Assembly: GCA_023055505.1 (NCBI GenBank)
Contig: JALIRH010000006.1
Span: 28,493,105-28,557,104 of the forward strand
DNA: 64,000 bases
Reading direction: 5' to 3'
DNA from: Callipepla californica brunnescens
Taxonomy: Eukaryota; Chordata; Aves; Galliformes; Odontophoridae
The position numbers and the translations under genes are program-made. The notes below the pieces were generated by a model. The model searched no databases, had not been told where the DNA came from, and worked only from the letters and a program-made list of their open reading frames with translations. Shown piece by piece: positions 50,357 to 62,935 of this stretch (position 1 is the stretch's first letter; each line of letters begins with the position of its first letter).

Positions 50357-53300
50357 CTGAAAAATAAGAAGAAATAGGTAAGCTGTAGACCAGACGTGTG
50401 GATAAAATGTTTTAAAGGTAATCTTATTCTCTGATGCAAAGGCTTCCCCCACCTCCTGCATCACCGAATGCATCACTGTCAGCTATTGCAACTTTTTCTT
50501 ACCTCCAAAGCTGTTCAGCTAGGACCTATGAGAATTAGTCAGTACTTGAAGGACTTTAGTCACAAGACAACCAGCTTGCTCCTGATCTTTATATGTTGCT
50601 GAGGTGGGTGAAAGCTGTCCTTAAAGCCTTGCACTCTTTCTATGTGTGATGCTCAATTTGTGACCTGCAAGTATTTGGAACAGTATAGTACCTCCCTATG
50701 TAACATTTTTCCTCCTGAAAGATATATGGAAATTTGATTTAAAAATAGAAGACGTTCTGCTCTTTGCTCCATGAACAACATACTTGCAAGCATGCATGCT
50801 GTCTCAGGCAGCACAAAGCCTTCTTCAGGGATTCAGAGGGAATGCTGACAACTTCATGCCTATATGGATTACCTGTAAAATAATGCCATTGGTCTGAATG
50901 ACAAATGGATCTGCAGTTTAAGCTGTAGATGTCTGCTCACTTTGCAGACAGTTGCGCTGACTGCAGATGTTCTTTCTGGAGCTATCTCTAGTCTCTTTTC
51001 TTCCTAGAGAGACGTACTTCATGGATCTGCAGACAGAACTCATCTTCACTCTTCTGTAACAAAATCAGCTCACCTATTCAATGAGCTGTCTTTCTGGAAG
51101 TTCTCAAGCTCTCATTTGAGAGTAGCAACCTGATCTGAGAGAAACTCAAACCACATGGAGGGAACAGCAAATGAAGTTAAAGCACTTCCTACGTGCCAGC
51201 AGTACCTGTTCCCTTAGCAAGTAATTCTGAACCTGCTTAGCTTTTCTGGAAATAGATCTTGGCCTCCAATGATCCTCCTGTTGTGTAAAAAAAGACTTTG
51301 TTAAGTCCACCTCCACATGTGTGATTAGCAGTTCTAAAACTGAACAACAGTCAGTGAAAAGTGTACAGTACTGGTGATGACTGGGAATGGCAACTAATTA
51401 ATGCAAATTGACCTCCTACTTAACATTATCAGCTTTTACAGTACTGAAAAGCTTCTTATCCATGCCAGTGTGTACTGCATCTGTTTCACACAGTTACTGC
51501 CAAAACCCTTCTGGACAGCCAAGGCACGGAGAGGTGGTGGCTTTCTCCTGTCCCATCTTCCCCTGAGTCTGTGTGGTCAACAGCTGCCAACTAGTGCTCA
51601 TCAGTTCATGCAGACAGTCTGGGAAGTCATCCAAAAGAAAGTCCCAATGTAATAGCCTGCCCCCAGAAAACAAAACAAAACAAAACAAAAAGACCCAAAG
51701 CCAACCAACCAAACAAATGAAAAAAACACCAAGAACAAGGATATTTTGCCCTTTTCATCCAGTGTATTATGTAAACCACTTTCAGTACAAAATGCTGCTG
51801 GGGTTAAACACTCTAGCACAACATGATGGCTTACATTGTGTTCCATAAAAAATAAGTTGTTTTGGCATTCTAGATGTCATTCTATCATCTCTGTAGTGAT
51901 AAAAGATTTTAATCATTTAGTACTAATTTCAGGGATAATTCTTTTGTCCTCAGCCAAAGCTTTTGCCCAGAAATTGCTAGTTTTGAATCCTCTGATGCAT
52001 TTTTACTTTATCTACCATTCGCTCAGATTGTGAAAAACTGTTTGCCTACCAGAAGCCATCAGATCCACTGGGTGATACATTTTGGATTTGTGGGGATTAA
52101 CGCTTATTTTAATAATTCTATTGGCTTCAGAGGCTACAGAGTCTTCAAATGAAACAGAGGTTAACTCATCACTGTCAGTTCTGAGGTATCCCCCATGGAG
52201 GCTGCAACAATCAGCATGCAAAATGCTCAGCTTAACCACCTATGTTCTCAGGTCTTGGCTCTGTTAAGCTTCGTTAGAAAGGAGTCGTGAGGCTTAATAA
52301 GATCATAGAGTAAGTGATAAACCAACACAAAACCATCTTACCTTTGGTCTTCCTTAAAACAACCCTGAATGCAAATAAGAACATCTTTTTCTATCACTAT
52401 AGTCATCTTATTAGCTACAACTATCTACAAATAAGTCTCTCTGAACAAAACAGTTCTTGAGAGTCCATCACAAACAATATCGAACATCATCAAATTCAGG
52501 AATTTATTTTGGTCTTGATGGGACACAGGGCAGGACTGATTTGCAGAAACAGGTGCCCACTTTGAAAATTCTAAATGACTGAAGAACTCATGAGAAAGAA
52601 AGGGATTTCCCACAGACTGCAAAAGTGGAGGAGGTGAAAGGATTAAGTAAAACAAGGTTGTCCAGAGGAGCAGTGTGAAAAGAGAAGCACTGGGAATAAC
52701 AATTGAAGAACACCCAACACAACAGAGTCAATCTTATATGCTATTCACAAGGGCAACCTTGACTGAGAAATTTTGGCCTTCGAAGGGGACAGGAAAGGAT
52801 TTCAGATGCAATTGCTGTATCTAAAAGAAATGTTCATGCAGAGCTGTAAGAGAGACAGAAAGCAAAAGAGAGAGGACAAAACTGCACAGTGAATGCAGTT
52901 CTTTACACTTCCATGCTGTACAGGAGACTATTGTACCTCCAGACAAGATTAACTGTGGGTGTGGTTTCCTGTGGCAGTAACTGTGTTCTCTGTGGTTGGG
53001 GTTTTCTTCAGCCCTCCAGGTATAGTTACTTTTAACAAACCTGGGGCTCAGTGAAAAAGAACTCCAGTGCCCGTACTGTAACAATAGAAGGTGGCTGTCC
53101 TAAAGCAGCTGAGAGGGACTGACATAAATTAATATTTGCAAAAGGATTTCCTGTTACTATTGGACCAGGATATTAGTTGTTACTGATGTAATACCATGAT
53201 GCTTTGTTCCTTTCCTAGGTTTGCAGCCAGCCTCTGTGGCTTTGGTAGCCAACTATTTATTACAATTAAAAAATCAAGTACAAACAGTGCATTCTTGCAA

Positions 53301-54997
53301 ATATTGCTTTTAATATGGTGTTGCACGAAAGAACATTCCTATTAGTAGCTTGAAGAAAGAAGAAATTAGAAGTATTTTCTTTATTGCCTGTATCTTTCCT
53401 TACCAAGAAAAGAACCAAAGCTTTTGTTCATAATCAGTCATACCAATTCATATTCACTTTTATTTGGCTTATGGGAAGGGAAGTGTGAACTTCTGATTCC
53501 CACAGAGCTGAAACTGAAATTAATAGTGAGTGAGTTTGTGTGTATGAAATCAAAATTTGTATATAAGCATGTACTTATTTCTGGGAGTAAGGAAGATGAG
53601 GCTAAACTGTAGAGTTTTATGGAGATCCAGGACTTCACATGCTGCTGTGGCTGTTCTTTTCAGCTTTAAGTTTTTTGTGATAGACTAATCAAAAAGTATT
53701 TTAAATCCTGAAATAACAGCAATCTTCCAAGGAAAATGAAAGCTGTGTTTTATTCCAGTAGGAGAGGTTAAGCTCCCCATTTGGATTCTTCCAAGTTCTA
53801 CCATAACTGCATGCAGCAGCTTACTGAGAGCAAATGCTGTTCCCCAGTTGCTGTTGAAAGCAAAGACTTGACCTCAGAGGGGAGCAAAATTCATTCAGCT
53901 CCTGAGTCCGTGCATCATGAGGTAACAAACTGTCTTACAAAGCTGAGTTCTTCATAGGCTTCTCTCTCACAAATTCACTTTATACATACTTTAAATCTCT
54001 TAAATGTTCTTGGTAGATACTCTCCAGCTCTTTGATTCACATCAAGTAAATAGGCCATGAACAGTGCAGCTGAGGAAACCCAATTAGTCCATAGGCAAGT
54101 CAGCAAGATAGATATTTGTTAGGAGTGGGTGATGCTGAACACATCATTATATGTTTCCTTTGAAAGGGAGCTTTTTGTCAAGTAGCTTTTCTCCCAAGGG
54201 ACTTACACTGTGCAATTATGACAGAAAGGTCTTATATTTTTGTTTCATTAAGGAAGAGAGAAGGTACAGTATAGCTGAAATGTACTTAGGAAAACTGCTT
54301 GGTGGCTTTCAAAGTCTGTATTAAAGAAGAAAAGTAATGAATTACTTGAAATGTCCCATCTTCATTTGCACCTCCCACATTTTATCTGAACCTGTGCAAT
54401 CAATATATATTAAAGATAGAACTATTTGTAAGCTGTGCATACAGTATTGTTACTGATATCACTTATTCTGTAATAAGTGCTTGGTATTGCTGGGAGCTAG
54501 AAATGGTGCCTGGAAAAAGTGGTATGAAAAATGTCCTTCTAAAAGTAGTGAGGAAAAAAAATGTAGAATTTTACACTTTTGCATAATAACCTCTTTATTA
54601 ATTAACAACTGAAAGTGCTATTAGTAAAAAACAACTCAGTAATGCAGATCAGAAAACTTATCCTTCTGATATTTGCAGGGAAAGTATTAATTCCATACTG
54701 ATGAACTACTTATATTTTACCTTGGAGACTTTTATTTTATGCTTCAAATATTTTTTAAAAATGTAATTAAAAGGAAACATTAAATTTTAAGGGCAAGAAT
54801 TTAATCACTGAGTTTAACTAAGAGTCTTTTTGTGATTGTACCAAGACAGAAAAATTGCTAAGATTAAAAAAAATAATTAATTTGCTTAATAGTACTGAAT
54901 GATATAATGAAAACATAGAAAAATGTCTGAAAGAGCATTACTGGACAGATAACCTAGTGAAAAATAAAAAAGGCTCATTTGAAGCTCCAAAATCTCT

Positions 54998-55232
54998 TTT
55001 TTTTTTTTTTTTTTTTTGTGAAGAAGCTTTAATTACCCAATCTTGCTTGAAAGGGTCTTTCTTTGGATAGGAGAAATTGTCTGATTGCAGTATTTTTTAC
55101 AGCTTTCTTATATGTATGGTGGGCACATGAGCCTTCTGCACTGTAGGCAAAAATTTTCCAATGGCCAAACCTTGTTCTGTTTCTCAGTGAGATGTCTGGG
55201 ACTCCTTCCCAATCAGGAGATGATACCTTCAC
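54998..55232 (-). mobile_element. Possible retro-inserted sequence with poly(A) tail, unidentified
   Basis: On the minus strand an open frame of 67 codons (55,029-55,232) ends in TAA; an ATTAAA overlaps the stop and is followed within about 12 bases by 20 A (54,998-55,017). This layout, stop, signal, short spacer, A-tail, is that of a retrocopied mRNA with a very short 3'UTR. The peptide (it contains GVPDISLRNRTRFGHWKIF) is not one I recognise. A clear target-site duplication was not found; only a short AATCTC is shared by both flanks. It could equally be a chance frame beside an A-tract. Confidence 0.3.
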
Positions 55233-56825
55233 CCCTTATCTAATCTCCATAGAAATAGATGTTGAACAGGAACAAAGTAGAAATGCACTCCCTTGCCTAA
55301 GACGTTAAATACAGACCTCTGCTCAATTTTTCCCCACACTGTAATGGTTATTTTGAAGATAAACTTCCAAGTGCTGTATAAATGTGTTATTCTGATGCAA
55401 TGTGCAGCATTCCTGCTGCACTGTGAAATCTTTGCTGGGAATCTGTGGGTCTGAGTATGATCACCATGATGTATAATGTCTCAAAAATTACCATACCAGC
55501 ACAACTCATGCTTGAACTGGGCTGAATGAAAGAACCACTTTCCTTTTCATGTGTGATCCTACAAAGACAGTAGCGCTGTCATTAAGTGTTGGATTTTGAA
55601 AACCGTTCGTATACTGTTATAATGATCCATCTTGGAACATGAAAGCCTTTACAAAAATAGCCATGCTTACAAAATCTTTGGAGGTTTTTTCCACGGATAA
55701 TTTGTTTTCCATTTCTACAGTTAGAACAAAATTGTTTGGTGCTTTACACGTGGAGGAAAATTGTGTTTATTCTCCATTCACATTATGTTACAGAGTGAAT
55801 TGTTACGTTCTTCACTGCATTAATTGGACATACCAATGTGTAAAAATAAGGAGAATAAATCTGCTTTAGGTTTCACCGCACAAATATTTAAATACCTTTG
55901 TAGAACACCTTTCATTACAATATCTGAATATAAGGCAGAAGAATAGAATAAGGATAACTGCATTTTCATGTCTACTGTGATGTAGAGAAGCTTTATTGTA
56001 GCATCAAGGAAAGCTTCATGCTTTCAAAGGTGAGCAATGATTTAGAGTGCTCTTTATATTTTTAAAACTCAAACTATTATCAGATCTGGAGCCACTCATC
56101 CTGAACGATGATGTAGAAAGGTGGAGCTCCAGCAGGAAAGGAAGAAAGTTATAGTAATTTTTCCAGACTTGTGTCTGAGTGGCTTCCACTTGACTGCAGG
56201 TAGACTGAAGTCCACTGGTGTCATGCAAGATGCAGTTATCCCCTAATATATGATTTGCCCCTGTATGTTCTATCTATGGAGGATCTGGAGTGTATCACAA
56301 TCTCTTGGAAAAAAAAAAAAGACACTCAAGCTAGAGTGACTTATGCCACCAATTTGGAAAGGCCCAGAACAAATCCAGGAAGTGGTCCAATTGAACATCA
56401 TCCCATTTCCTTAACAGTGAGTGCTCTTTGGGCTCTGTTCAAACAGGTTTGAAAAAAACAGGCATAGATTAAGTTCAATGTGAGAATTAATTCCCTTACA
56501 GAAAATACTGGCTTCATGTGCAGTAGTTCTGGAGGTCCTGTGGTGTGATGCAGACCACTGGGTGCATTCAGTACATTATTGAGAGAATAAGATGTATTAC
56601 TCCTGCCAATTTTAACAGGAAGAAAAATACAACCAGAAAATACAACATGTTTTGCATGTGTAAATTGGCTTTCTCTGCAGCCATTTATTCTTGCAAAGGG
56701 AAGCAGTCACTTGTCTTGCCTAATTTAAAAGCTCTTTGATCAGAGAGCTGCAAATCAGGAAATCCCTTGAGCTGTGGGAGCAGGGGCAAAACCAAATTCT
56801 GGAAGTACTAAGTGGCATGATATGT

Positions 56826-56994
56826 GAGGCACTAATACAGGCTGCCCAGAGGAGCTGTGGATGACCCATCCTTGGAGTTGGTCGAGGCAATATGGGATGG
56901 GGCCCTGGGCAGCCTGACCTGTCCACAGCAGGGGGTTGGAACTGGGTGATCTTTGGTGTTCCTTCCAACTCAAATCATTCTATGATTCTATAAT
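56826..56994 (+). mobile_element. CR1 3'-end remnant, plus orientation
   Basis: The block AGGCTGCCCAGAGGAGCTGTGG-like at 56,839-56,860, followed by GGTTGGAACTGGGTGATCTT and CCTTCCAACTCAAATCATTC with an ATTCTATGATTCTATA tail, is the diagnostic 3' terminal region of a CR1 element. It is short, non-coding and 5'-truncated. Confidence 0.92.
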
Positions 56995-58261
56995 ATGCAG
57001 TGAAATAAGATTAAAACCTGTATGGAGGAAACCCAGTTTCAATTCATTCTGTAGTGCTACTGAATACACACAAAACTCCATTGGAAATACCTTTGGAAGA
57101 ACAGTAGCAAATTCACTGGCCTGATGCTGTGCGCGCATATGTGTTACTAAGGTTCTTAGTTTCAAATACTTTCAGGACTTTTGTAGTCTCATTTGATGTG
57201 AACTTGAGGACTTAGAACACCTTTAGGTGGAAGGATGCAACTACTGTTCTCCAATACCTTTGACTGTGAAGGCACAAGTATCTAAGGCACTCACAAAAAC
57301 ACATCTGCACAAACTGATTCATTCTGAAACAGAACTGCACAAGGATCTGCAGTGTGCCTACTTAAGCCAAAGGCACAGTCGTCTCATGAAGGGTACAGAG
57401 TTACTGCAGATGCCTCGTAATTCGTTCCCCACGAAAGACAGTAATGGCTGAAAGAAGCCCTCACAGGGCTATAAGGTGAATAAACTGTGTATTAACAGCT
57501 CCCAGGTAGACCTGCAGAGCAGCACGCAGTGAGCATTTTTCAGGACACATTCCATGTGGCTGTCACAGCTTAATAGTCTCTGACAGCAGGAAGACTGTTT
57601 GCTCTGAAAGACCTTGAACTTTGAACATGGCAGAATTATTTGGCATATGTTTCACTTTTCATTTTAAAGGATGTATTATGTCTTCAAAAGAGAGAAAATA
57701 CAACCTTAAAAGGGGGAAGAAAAAAAAAAAAAGCAAGCACTTCAAACTAGGACAAACTGAAAACCATAAGATAATTCTAGAGATCTGACATGTTTCAAAT
57801 GAGGGTGTGGGTGCAAAATAATGGAGAAAGTACATCAGTGTGCTAATGATCAAATAAGGTTGTATCCAAGGTTGTGTATATTCCTGTATGTGTGGGGGCA
57901 GAGTCTAATGCATGCTCATTTACTACCTCCTTCCTCATTACATGGCCAGCATGAGGCTGTACAATCAGAGCAGTCCCTGATTTCTCTCTTAAGGGAGCAG
58001 ATGCCCAGAAATGTGTCATGACCTATGTCTTAGCCTGAGTATGTGGATGATCCATTATGGTGAGGAACTGGCATAAGGATATCTCTTGCTGTGAATGTGT
58101 TCCTGAATTGCTGGGCATCCTTTACCAAGGTGCACTTCAGACTGTCCAGCCTAGAAAATACTGAAAACACTCCTACCCTATGCAGAGGGCAATTTTTAAT
58201 TGTAATCTATCTGTGCTTCTGCTGTTTGAGTCACACCAAGATAGATATCACATAACAGGAC

Positions 58262-58310
58262 ACTTACTTGACCATAGTGTCATACTGACTTGACTTACTT
58301 GGTCATAGTG
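58262..58310 (-). repeat. SPMIP4: Partial 31-base tandem duplication containing a splice donor
   Basis: CTTACTTGACCATAGTG (58,263-58,279) recurs as CTTACTTGGTCATAGTG (58,294-58,310), two mismatches apart. Each copy holds a GTAAGT donor on the minus strand, at 58,293-58,298 and 58,262-58,267. The right copy is the donor of the exon listed next. Confidence 0.75.
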
Positions 58311-58357
58311 GGCCCATTTTTTCCTTGTATTATTCCATTGCAGTTGATAGAGTTTTC
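58299..58357 (-). CDS. SPMIP4: C7orf31/SPMIP4 internal exon
   Basis: A 59-bp exon with a good acceptor (TTTTATTTTCTAATCTGTCCCCAG at 58,358 upward contains a long pyrimidine tract) and a consensus donor GACCAA|GTAAGT. After two bases completing a split codon it reads KLYQLQWNNTRKKWAHYDQ. It ends on a codon boundary and the exon at 50,182-50,356 starts on one. The junction HYDQ-LPKFSEEKDQIYYP aligns without a gap at the splice point with human YYDFPRGVEKNKPVFYP, and LYQL...RKK corresponds to RYEL...KKK. That junction match is the main support, since the exon alone is short. The preceding exon must end with one base of a codon; I could not find it in the window. Confidence 0.65.
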
Positions 58358-60265
58358 CTGGGGACAGATTAGAAAATAAAACAGTATCAACTACCTTGAC
58401 TATGCAACATAAGAGAAACAGATCTGTGGACGTGTTCGGTGAGCCTGGCTCAGCATTGACTGTACATCTCAAACTTGAGATGTGTGCACAGTATGTATAT
58501 GGACTGAGCTATGCCAACTTTCTACAAGATGGTTTTAAAAAAAGCTTTTAAAGTATTCCATTACGTCACAAAAGTGCATTGGCCAATTCTTGACACTTAG
58601 ATCCTGGGAGACACATAGGAAGGAGTGTTCAGGAAAGCTTGCTGCTTCCTTGTGGCTGTAATCAAATTATGCAAAAGCAGTACAGCTGATATGGCTAATG
58701 TGCACAATGCTGGTGAATTGCCATAGCCTGCCCCAATAAAAAGCACTGCACAAGAGTAGGTAACCAAGTTAGCCTCTTCTTCTCCCGCTTACTGTAATGA
58801 GGCAGTAAAAAGAGGAGCTTGCAGAGAGCAGCAGGCTACAAGAGCAGGGTGTCAGCTTTCCTTGTGTAGCTTTGTGACCTGTTCACAGTTAGCTCTCCTG
58901 CTTTTCTGGAGTGTTGTGAGTCTACACAAAATGTGCAGCAGGTAACTAATGAGTATGGAGGTTAAAAAGGGTCAAACAATACCCCTAACAGCCCTGGAAG
59001 GATAAGTGAGAAAAATTACTGTATTCTCAGGTTTCTGATATGCTCTGCCTACAAACACCAATATGAGAGGCGTAACGTTTTTCATTATCTGCGTTTGATG
59101 AGTTTATGTTTAAATTTTAAATTAGTTTAATCTAAAATTGCAGTCATTTGATCAAATCTAAACGTTTTGCTGGTGCCATCAAGTGGCAAAATGTTGGATT
59201 GCAGAAGTCCAGCCCGATATGTACGTGTGTGTCTATATATATACACGGTGTCATGGTTACTGCAGTTGATTCAGTTTAATCTGAATTCCAGCTAGCAGTA
59301 AGGCTGGTATTTCTGAATATTACAGTTTGATAAATATGGTATGATAAACATATAAAACAAATTCAGAGACCCTTGTTGAAAAGACACTAAATAGAAGGGG
59401 TATAATGCTGTCTTCTAGACTTCCATTCCATCTGTTTGCCCTCTTTTGTTACAAGCTAATCTCTTTTTACAGAATACATCCTTTCATTTTGCATGTGTTG
59501 TATGTGTATTCCATATCACACGTGCATATCACTGGAATTGAATAAATATTCATTTTGCTGTTATATTCTCTAAATCCACAATTTGAGTAGCACAGTTTAA
59601 ACTTACAGATCATCATTCATATGCACATCACTTTTTTTCAGCAGGGTACATCACAAGGAAGGCCTCTGTGAAAAGAGAAAATGTAAATGTAGTATGCTTA
59701 TTCCCTATATACTTTGAAATATCCAAATCAATTATTCTGGTTTTGTTTGGATTCCTCAGAGAATATCAGAACTCATCAGATGCTACCTGTTTAGAAATCC
59801 ATTGACATTTTCAAAATCCAAGTCATACAGGGCTAGATTTTGAGTGGGGTTTAGCACTGATGATTCTGACATTCCTGAGAATCTGAGTATTTCTGTCTCT
59901 GAAAGCTCGTCTCTTTATAGCTCCTGACCATGCATCCCAGTGCTCAGTAGGAGCTGTGGGATCTGGTTTCATACAAATATATTTAAACCCCTTGGGGAAG
60001 AAACAATATCCGCTGTATGTCTATCTCAAAGAGAAACAGAATTTCAGCTGTGAGAGCCTTGACTATATATATATATATGTACTGCCTTCTCACTAGAGGT
60101 TTTTTTTTATAGGTCTAGACAGAGTTAGGATACTTCTATTGTGAGTCTAGGCTTTTAAGAAGGAAAAAAATAGCTAAAATAAATAAATAAACCAACCAAC
60201 CAACAACCAAAAGCAAACAACAAAAAACTTCTTTTCCAAGAACATTTAGAACCCAAAGTTCTCCT

Positions 60266-60336
60266 GGCAATGGGTTGGTGGTTGGAGCTTAGTGGTCTTT
60301 ACCAACCTTTGTGATTCCGTGATTCTGTGTTTTTGC
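60266..60336 (+). mobile_element. CR1 3'-end remnant (very short)
   Basis: GGGTTGGTGGTTGGAGCTTA, TGGTCTTTACCAACCTTTGT and a GATTCCGTGATTCTGTG tail match the last roughly 70 bases of CR1. Confidence 0.85.
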
Positions 60337-60717
60337 CATTATGCAAGGGACAATACATTTGTGTTGTAGGATGAAGCAAAATACAAAGTGCATGTTCTGA
60401 GGATTATCAGAAAGCTTAACTTTCTGAAGAAACTTAAGCATCAATTTTTTAAGTTCTTCCTAAATCTTCCATTCCATTTTCTCAGAGTAGTCAGGCAGAT
60501 ACTACCACTACTACTGTGGTATTTGTATTCATTAAGCCATTCTCATTGGGAACATTAATAAATCATTCCTGTTGGCTGCTATCTCTAGGTTATTAAGTAC
60601 CATAACAACCACTTTGTGTAATCAGTAGGGTGAAGCATTGCACACACAGATCCCTGGGTCTGATCGCTCTTTCAGCCCAAACAAGACTGTGTTAAGCTTA
60701 AAATGTTTCCAAGTCTC

Positions 60718-60760
60718 ATTTATAGTTGATAAATTTTCCAAGAAACATTTATAGTTGATA
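60718..60760 (+). repeat. Direct 15-bp duplication
   Basis: CATTTATAGTTGATA occurs at 60,718-60,732 and again at 60,746-60,760 with 13 bases between. Probably a local slippage product. Confidence 0.8.
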
Positions 60761-61008
60761 TTGATCCAGTTATGTTAAAGATTTTGAGGACACAAAGAAA
60801 CAGTCTCTCTGCCTAGAGAATATTAATTGGATCCTCAGATGGACAGAGTTTTAAAGAAGGCACTGTGAACAAAGTACTGTTCATTCAGCATCTGAGAATA
60901 TAGCCAATGATTTAATAAATCCGTGATTCTAGATGTATTCTGAATGCTGCCAGGCAATGTATAACTCTCTGGATCTTTTGTTCTGACAGAAGAAAGAAAA
61001 ATAAGTTA

Positions 61009-61028
61009 ATGTTCTGATATCAGAACAT
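61009..61028. repeat. Perfect 20-bp palindrome
   Basis: Ten bases, ATGTTCTGAT, are followed at once by their exact reverse complement. The half-site TGTTCT/AGAACA is that of steroid-receptor elements but the orientation and six-base spacing differ from the classical inverted arrangement with three. Confidence 0.85.
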
Positions 61029-62734
61029 CAGTTTGCAGACACCCTTTTTATTTTAGAAAAGTTGCATTTTTGCCCTCGAATCTCTTTTTGTTGTATGAAG
61101 CTCAAACCAAAGTGTATGAATAAGGTTTCTTAAATAGTGAGCTTGTGAAGGATGCCAGTAACTGATTTGGTCAGCACATGAGGCCAATGCAACTGAGAGT
61201 GTATTGCTGGCAGGTTCCAGATCTGTGGAAAGTATTTTCTTAGAGGTATTGAATTAGGACCTGATTCTATATGAGCTTGCATAGGATGCATTGACACTGG
61301 CATTTTAGTTTTCATCAGGACTGCACTTCTGACATCAATCTTCCAATGATACCTATTTTGCAGTGCCTTGTCTTGGAGTACATGAAGTGGGTTTCTTCTG
61401 GATGAAGTTAACTGGATGGTATGCTCCAGGAATTCAGCAAGCGTATGATGCAGTACTCAGTCCCTGGAGCCATACTAGAGGTAATCTGAACTAAAAAACA
61501 CATGACATTCAATTTTCTCAGAGCATAAGAAACAATGGAAGAAGTCAACAACAGTAGTAAAACAGAAGTCTGTATGTTAGATGAAAACTCAGAACTAAAT
61601 ATTCTAACAGAGATAAAGTCTCAGGTCAAAGAACACTGACAGACTTGAGTCTAACCTTTGAATTTGTTGTGTATCTAAAAAAATAGGAATGTAGATCCAA
61701 AAATAATTTTGGCATTAGTACTGAGCAACATGGAGATTTGGATTGCCGGAAATTTAAAAGCTAAGGGCATTCTGCCACACGCTGGACCCCCAGTTAGCAG
61801 TTTAACTAGCCCGTAAAAAAATATTGCAATGCATTGATTACAAAAACTTTATTTTTCCATGTTAATAACTACCAATGCAAACTGCAGGCTTCCTGTTGTT
61901 AAATGTTAATCTGAACGTTTATCTCAGTAATTCTAGGTCAATCCATGATCTAGAAAAAAAGGGTTCAAAATGGGACTAGATCAAAGAATAACATGATAAA
62001 TGTTCATGACCCATTTGAGAAATATGATCTCTTTTTTTTCCAAATTGGAAATACAATATACACATCATACTTATTCTTCATGAAAATTGTTTCAGGAGAT
62101 TTTTGAAACACAGCATAATGTATTTTCAGATGTAATCATGTTTCCCAGAGAAGTGACCGACCATAGCATTAGGCTGTAATGGAGAGAAAAGAATATGCCA
62201 GAAAAATACAACCCTTTGAAAGGTACTTTTTAGTAACAGCAATTGGATATCAAATACTGCTAATGAAATCATTTATTTGTTTGAATTTTGTTCTTAGCTG
62301 TCTCAGAAGACAGTTGGACATGAAGGAATTTGAAGTGGAGTCAGTACCTCGTTGGACTGAAAGGTTCTAGATAAGACTGTGGTCCCTCCCATTTCTCTAT
62401 GATAGTGGAGCAGGTAATGCAACATCATCATGTTTCATATTTGATGTTCTAGGGTAGGGTAGAAGGATAAAATACCAAACCATCAGAGGTTTTATCTGTG
62501 CAAACATGTGCTAAATAAGGAACATAGATGAGTTCTGCATATTTTGGTCAAGTGTAGACTGGAAGTGATTGTTGTTTTTACTACAGCTGTTTGTCATTTC
62601 TAACATGTTATTAAACAAACTAAAACTGAGAGGCAGAATAAAGAGATGTGATACAGTTGCTTTGTGTTACTGGTGAGCAGGAGCTAGAAAAAGTTTTCGA
62701 ATACTGGCTGAAGGAAGTTTGACTCAGAATGTCT

Positions 62735-62935
62735 CACAGAATCACAGAACTTTACAGGTTGGATGGGACTTCTGGAGATCACTGAGTATAAGCCCCCTGC
62801 CAAAGCAGCTCCCTAGACCAGGTTGCACAGGTAGGCGTCCAGGCGGGTCTTGAACATCTCACTTGTGATCATTTGGATTCAGTGTAAAGCTCCAGTCCCA
62901 CTCCGGAAAAGGTGGTACTGTTCCCTTAACATTTC
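62735..62935 (-). mobile_element. CR1 3'-end remnant, minus orientation
   Basis: TCACAGAATCACAGAACTTT at the left end is the reversed CR1 tail. It is followed by GGTTGGATGGGACTTCTGGA, CCCCCTGCCAAAGCAGCTCC and CCAGGCGGGTCTTGAACATC, the usual order in inverted CR1 3' ends. The right limit is approximate. Confidence 0.92.

Larger units (their letters stand above)
50357..58298 (-). other. SPMIP4: C7orf31/SPMIP4 intron
   Basis: A 7.9-kb phase-0 intron between the two exons best supported by similarity. It contains an (AAAAC)n stretch near 51,668-51,690, an unidentified poly(A)-tailed insert at about 55.0-55.25 kb and a CR1 remnant at 56.83-56.99 kb. No additional coding exon is needed to bridge the human protein across it. 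Confidence 0.65.

Noticed and set aside
61130..61490. Minus-strand open frames tested as N-terminal C7orf31 exons
   Set aside because: Residue patterns such as the human PYPIEHPYHTH region are absent, and frames are interrupted by stops without usable splice sites.
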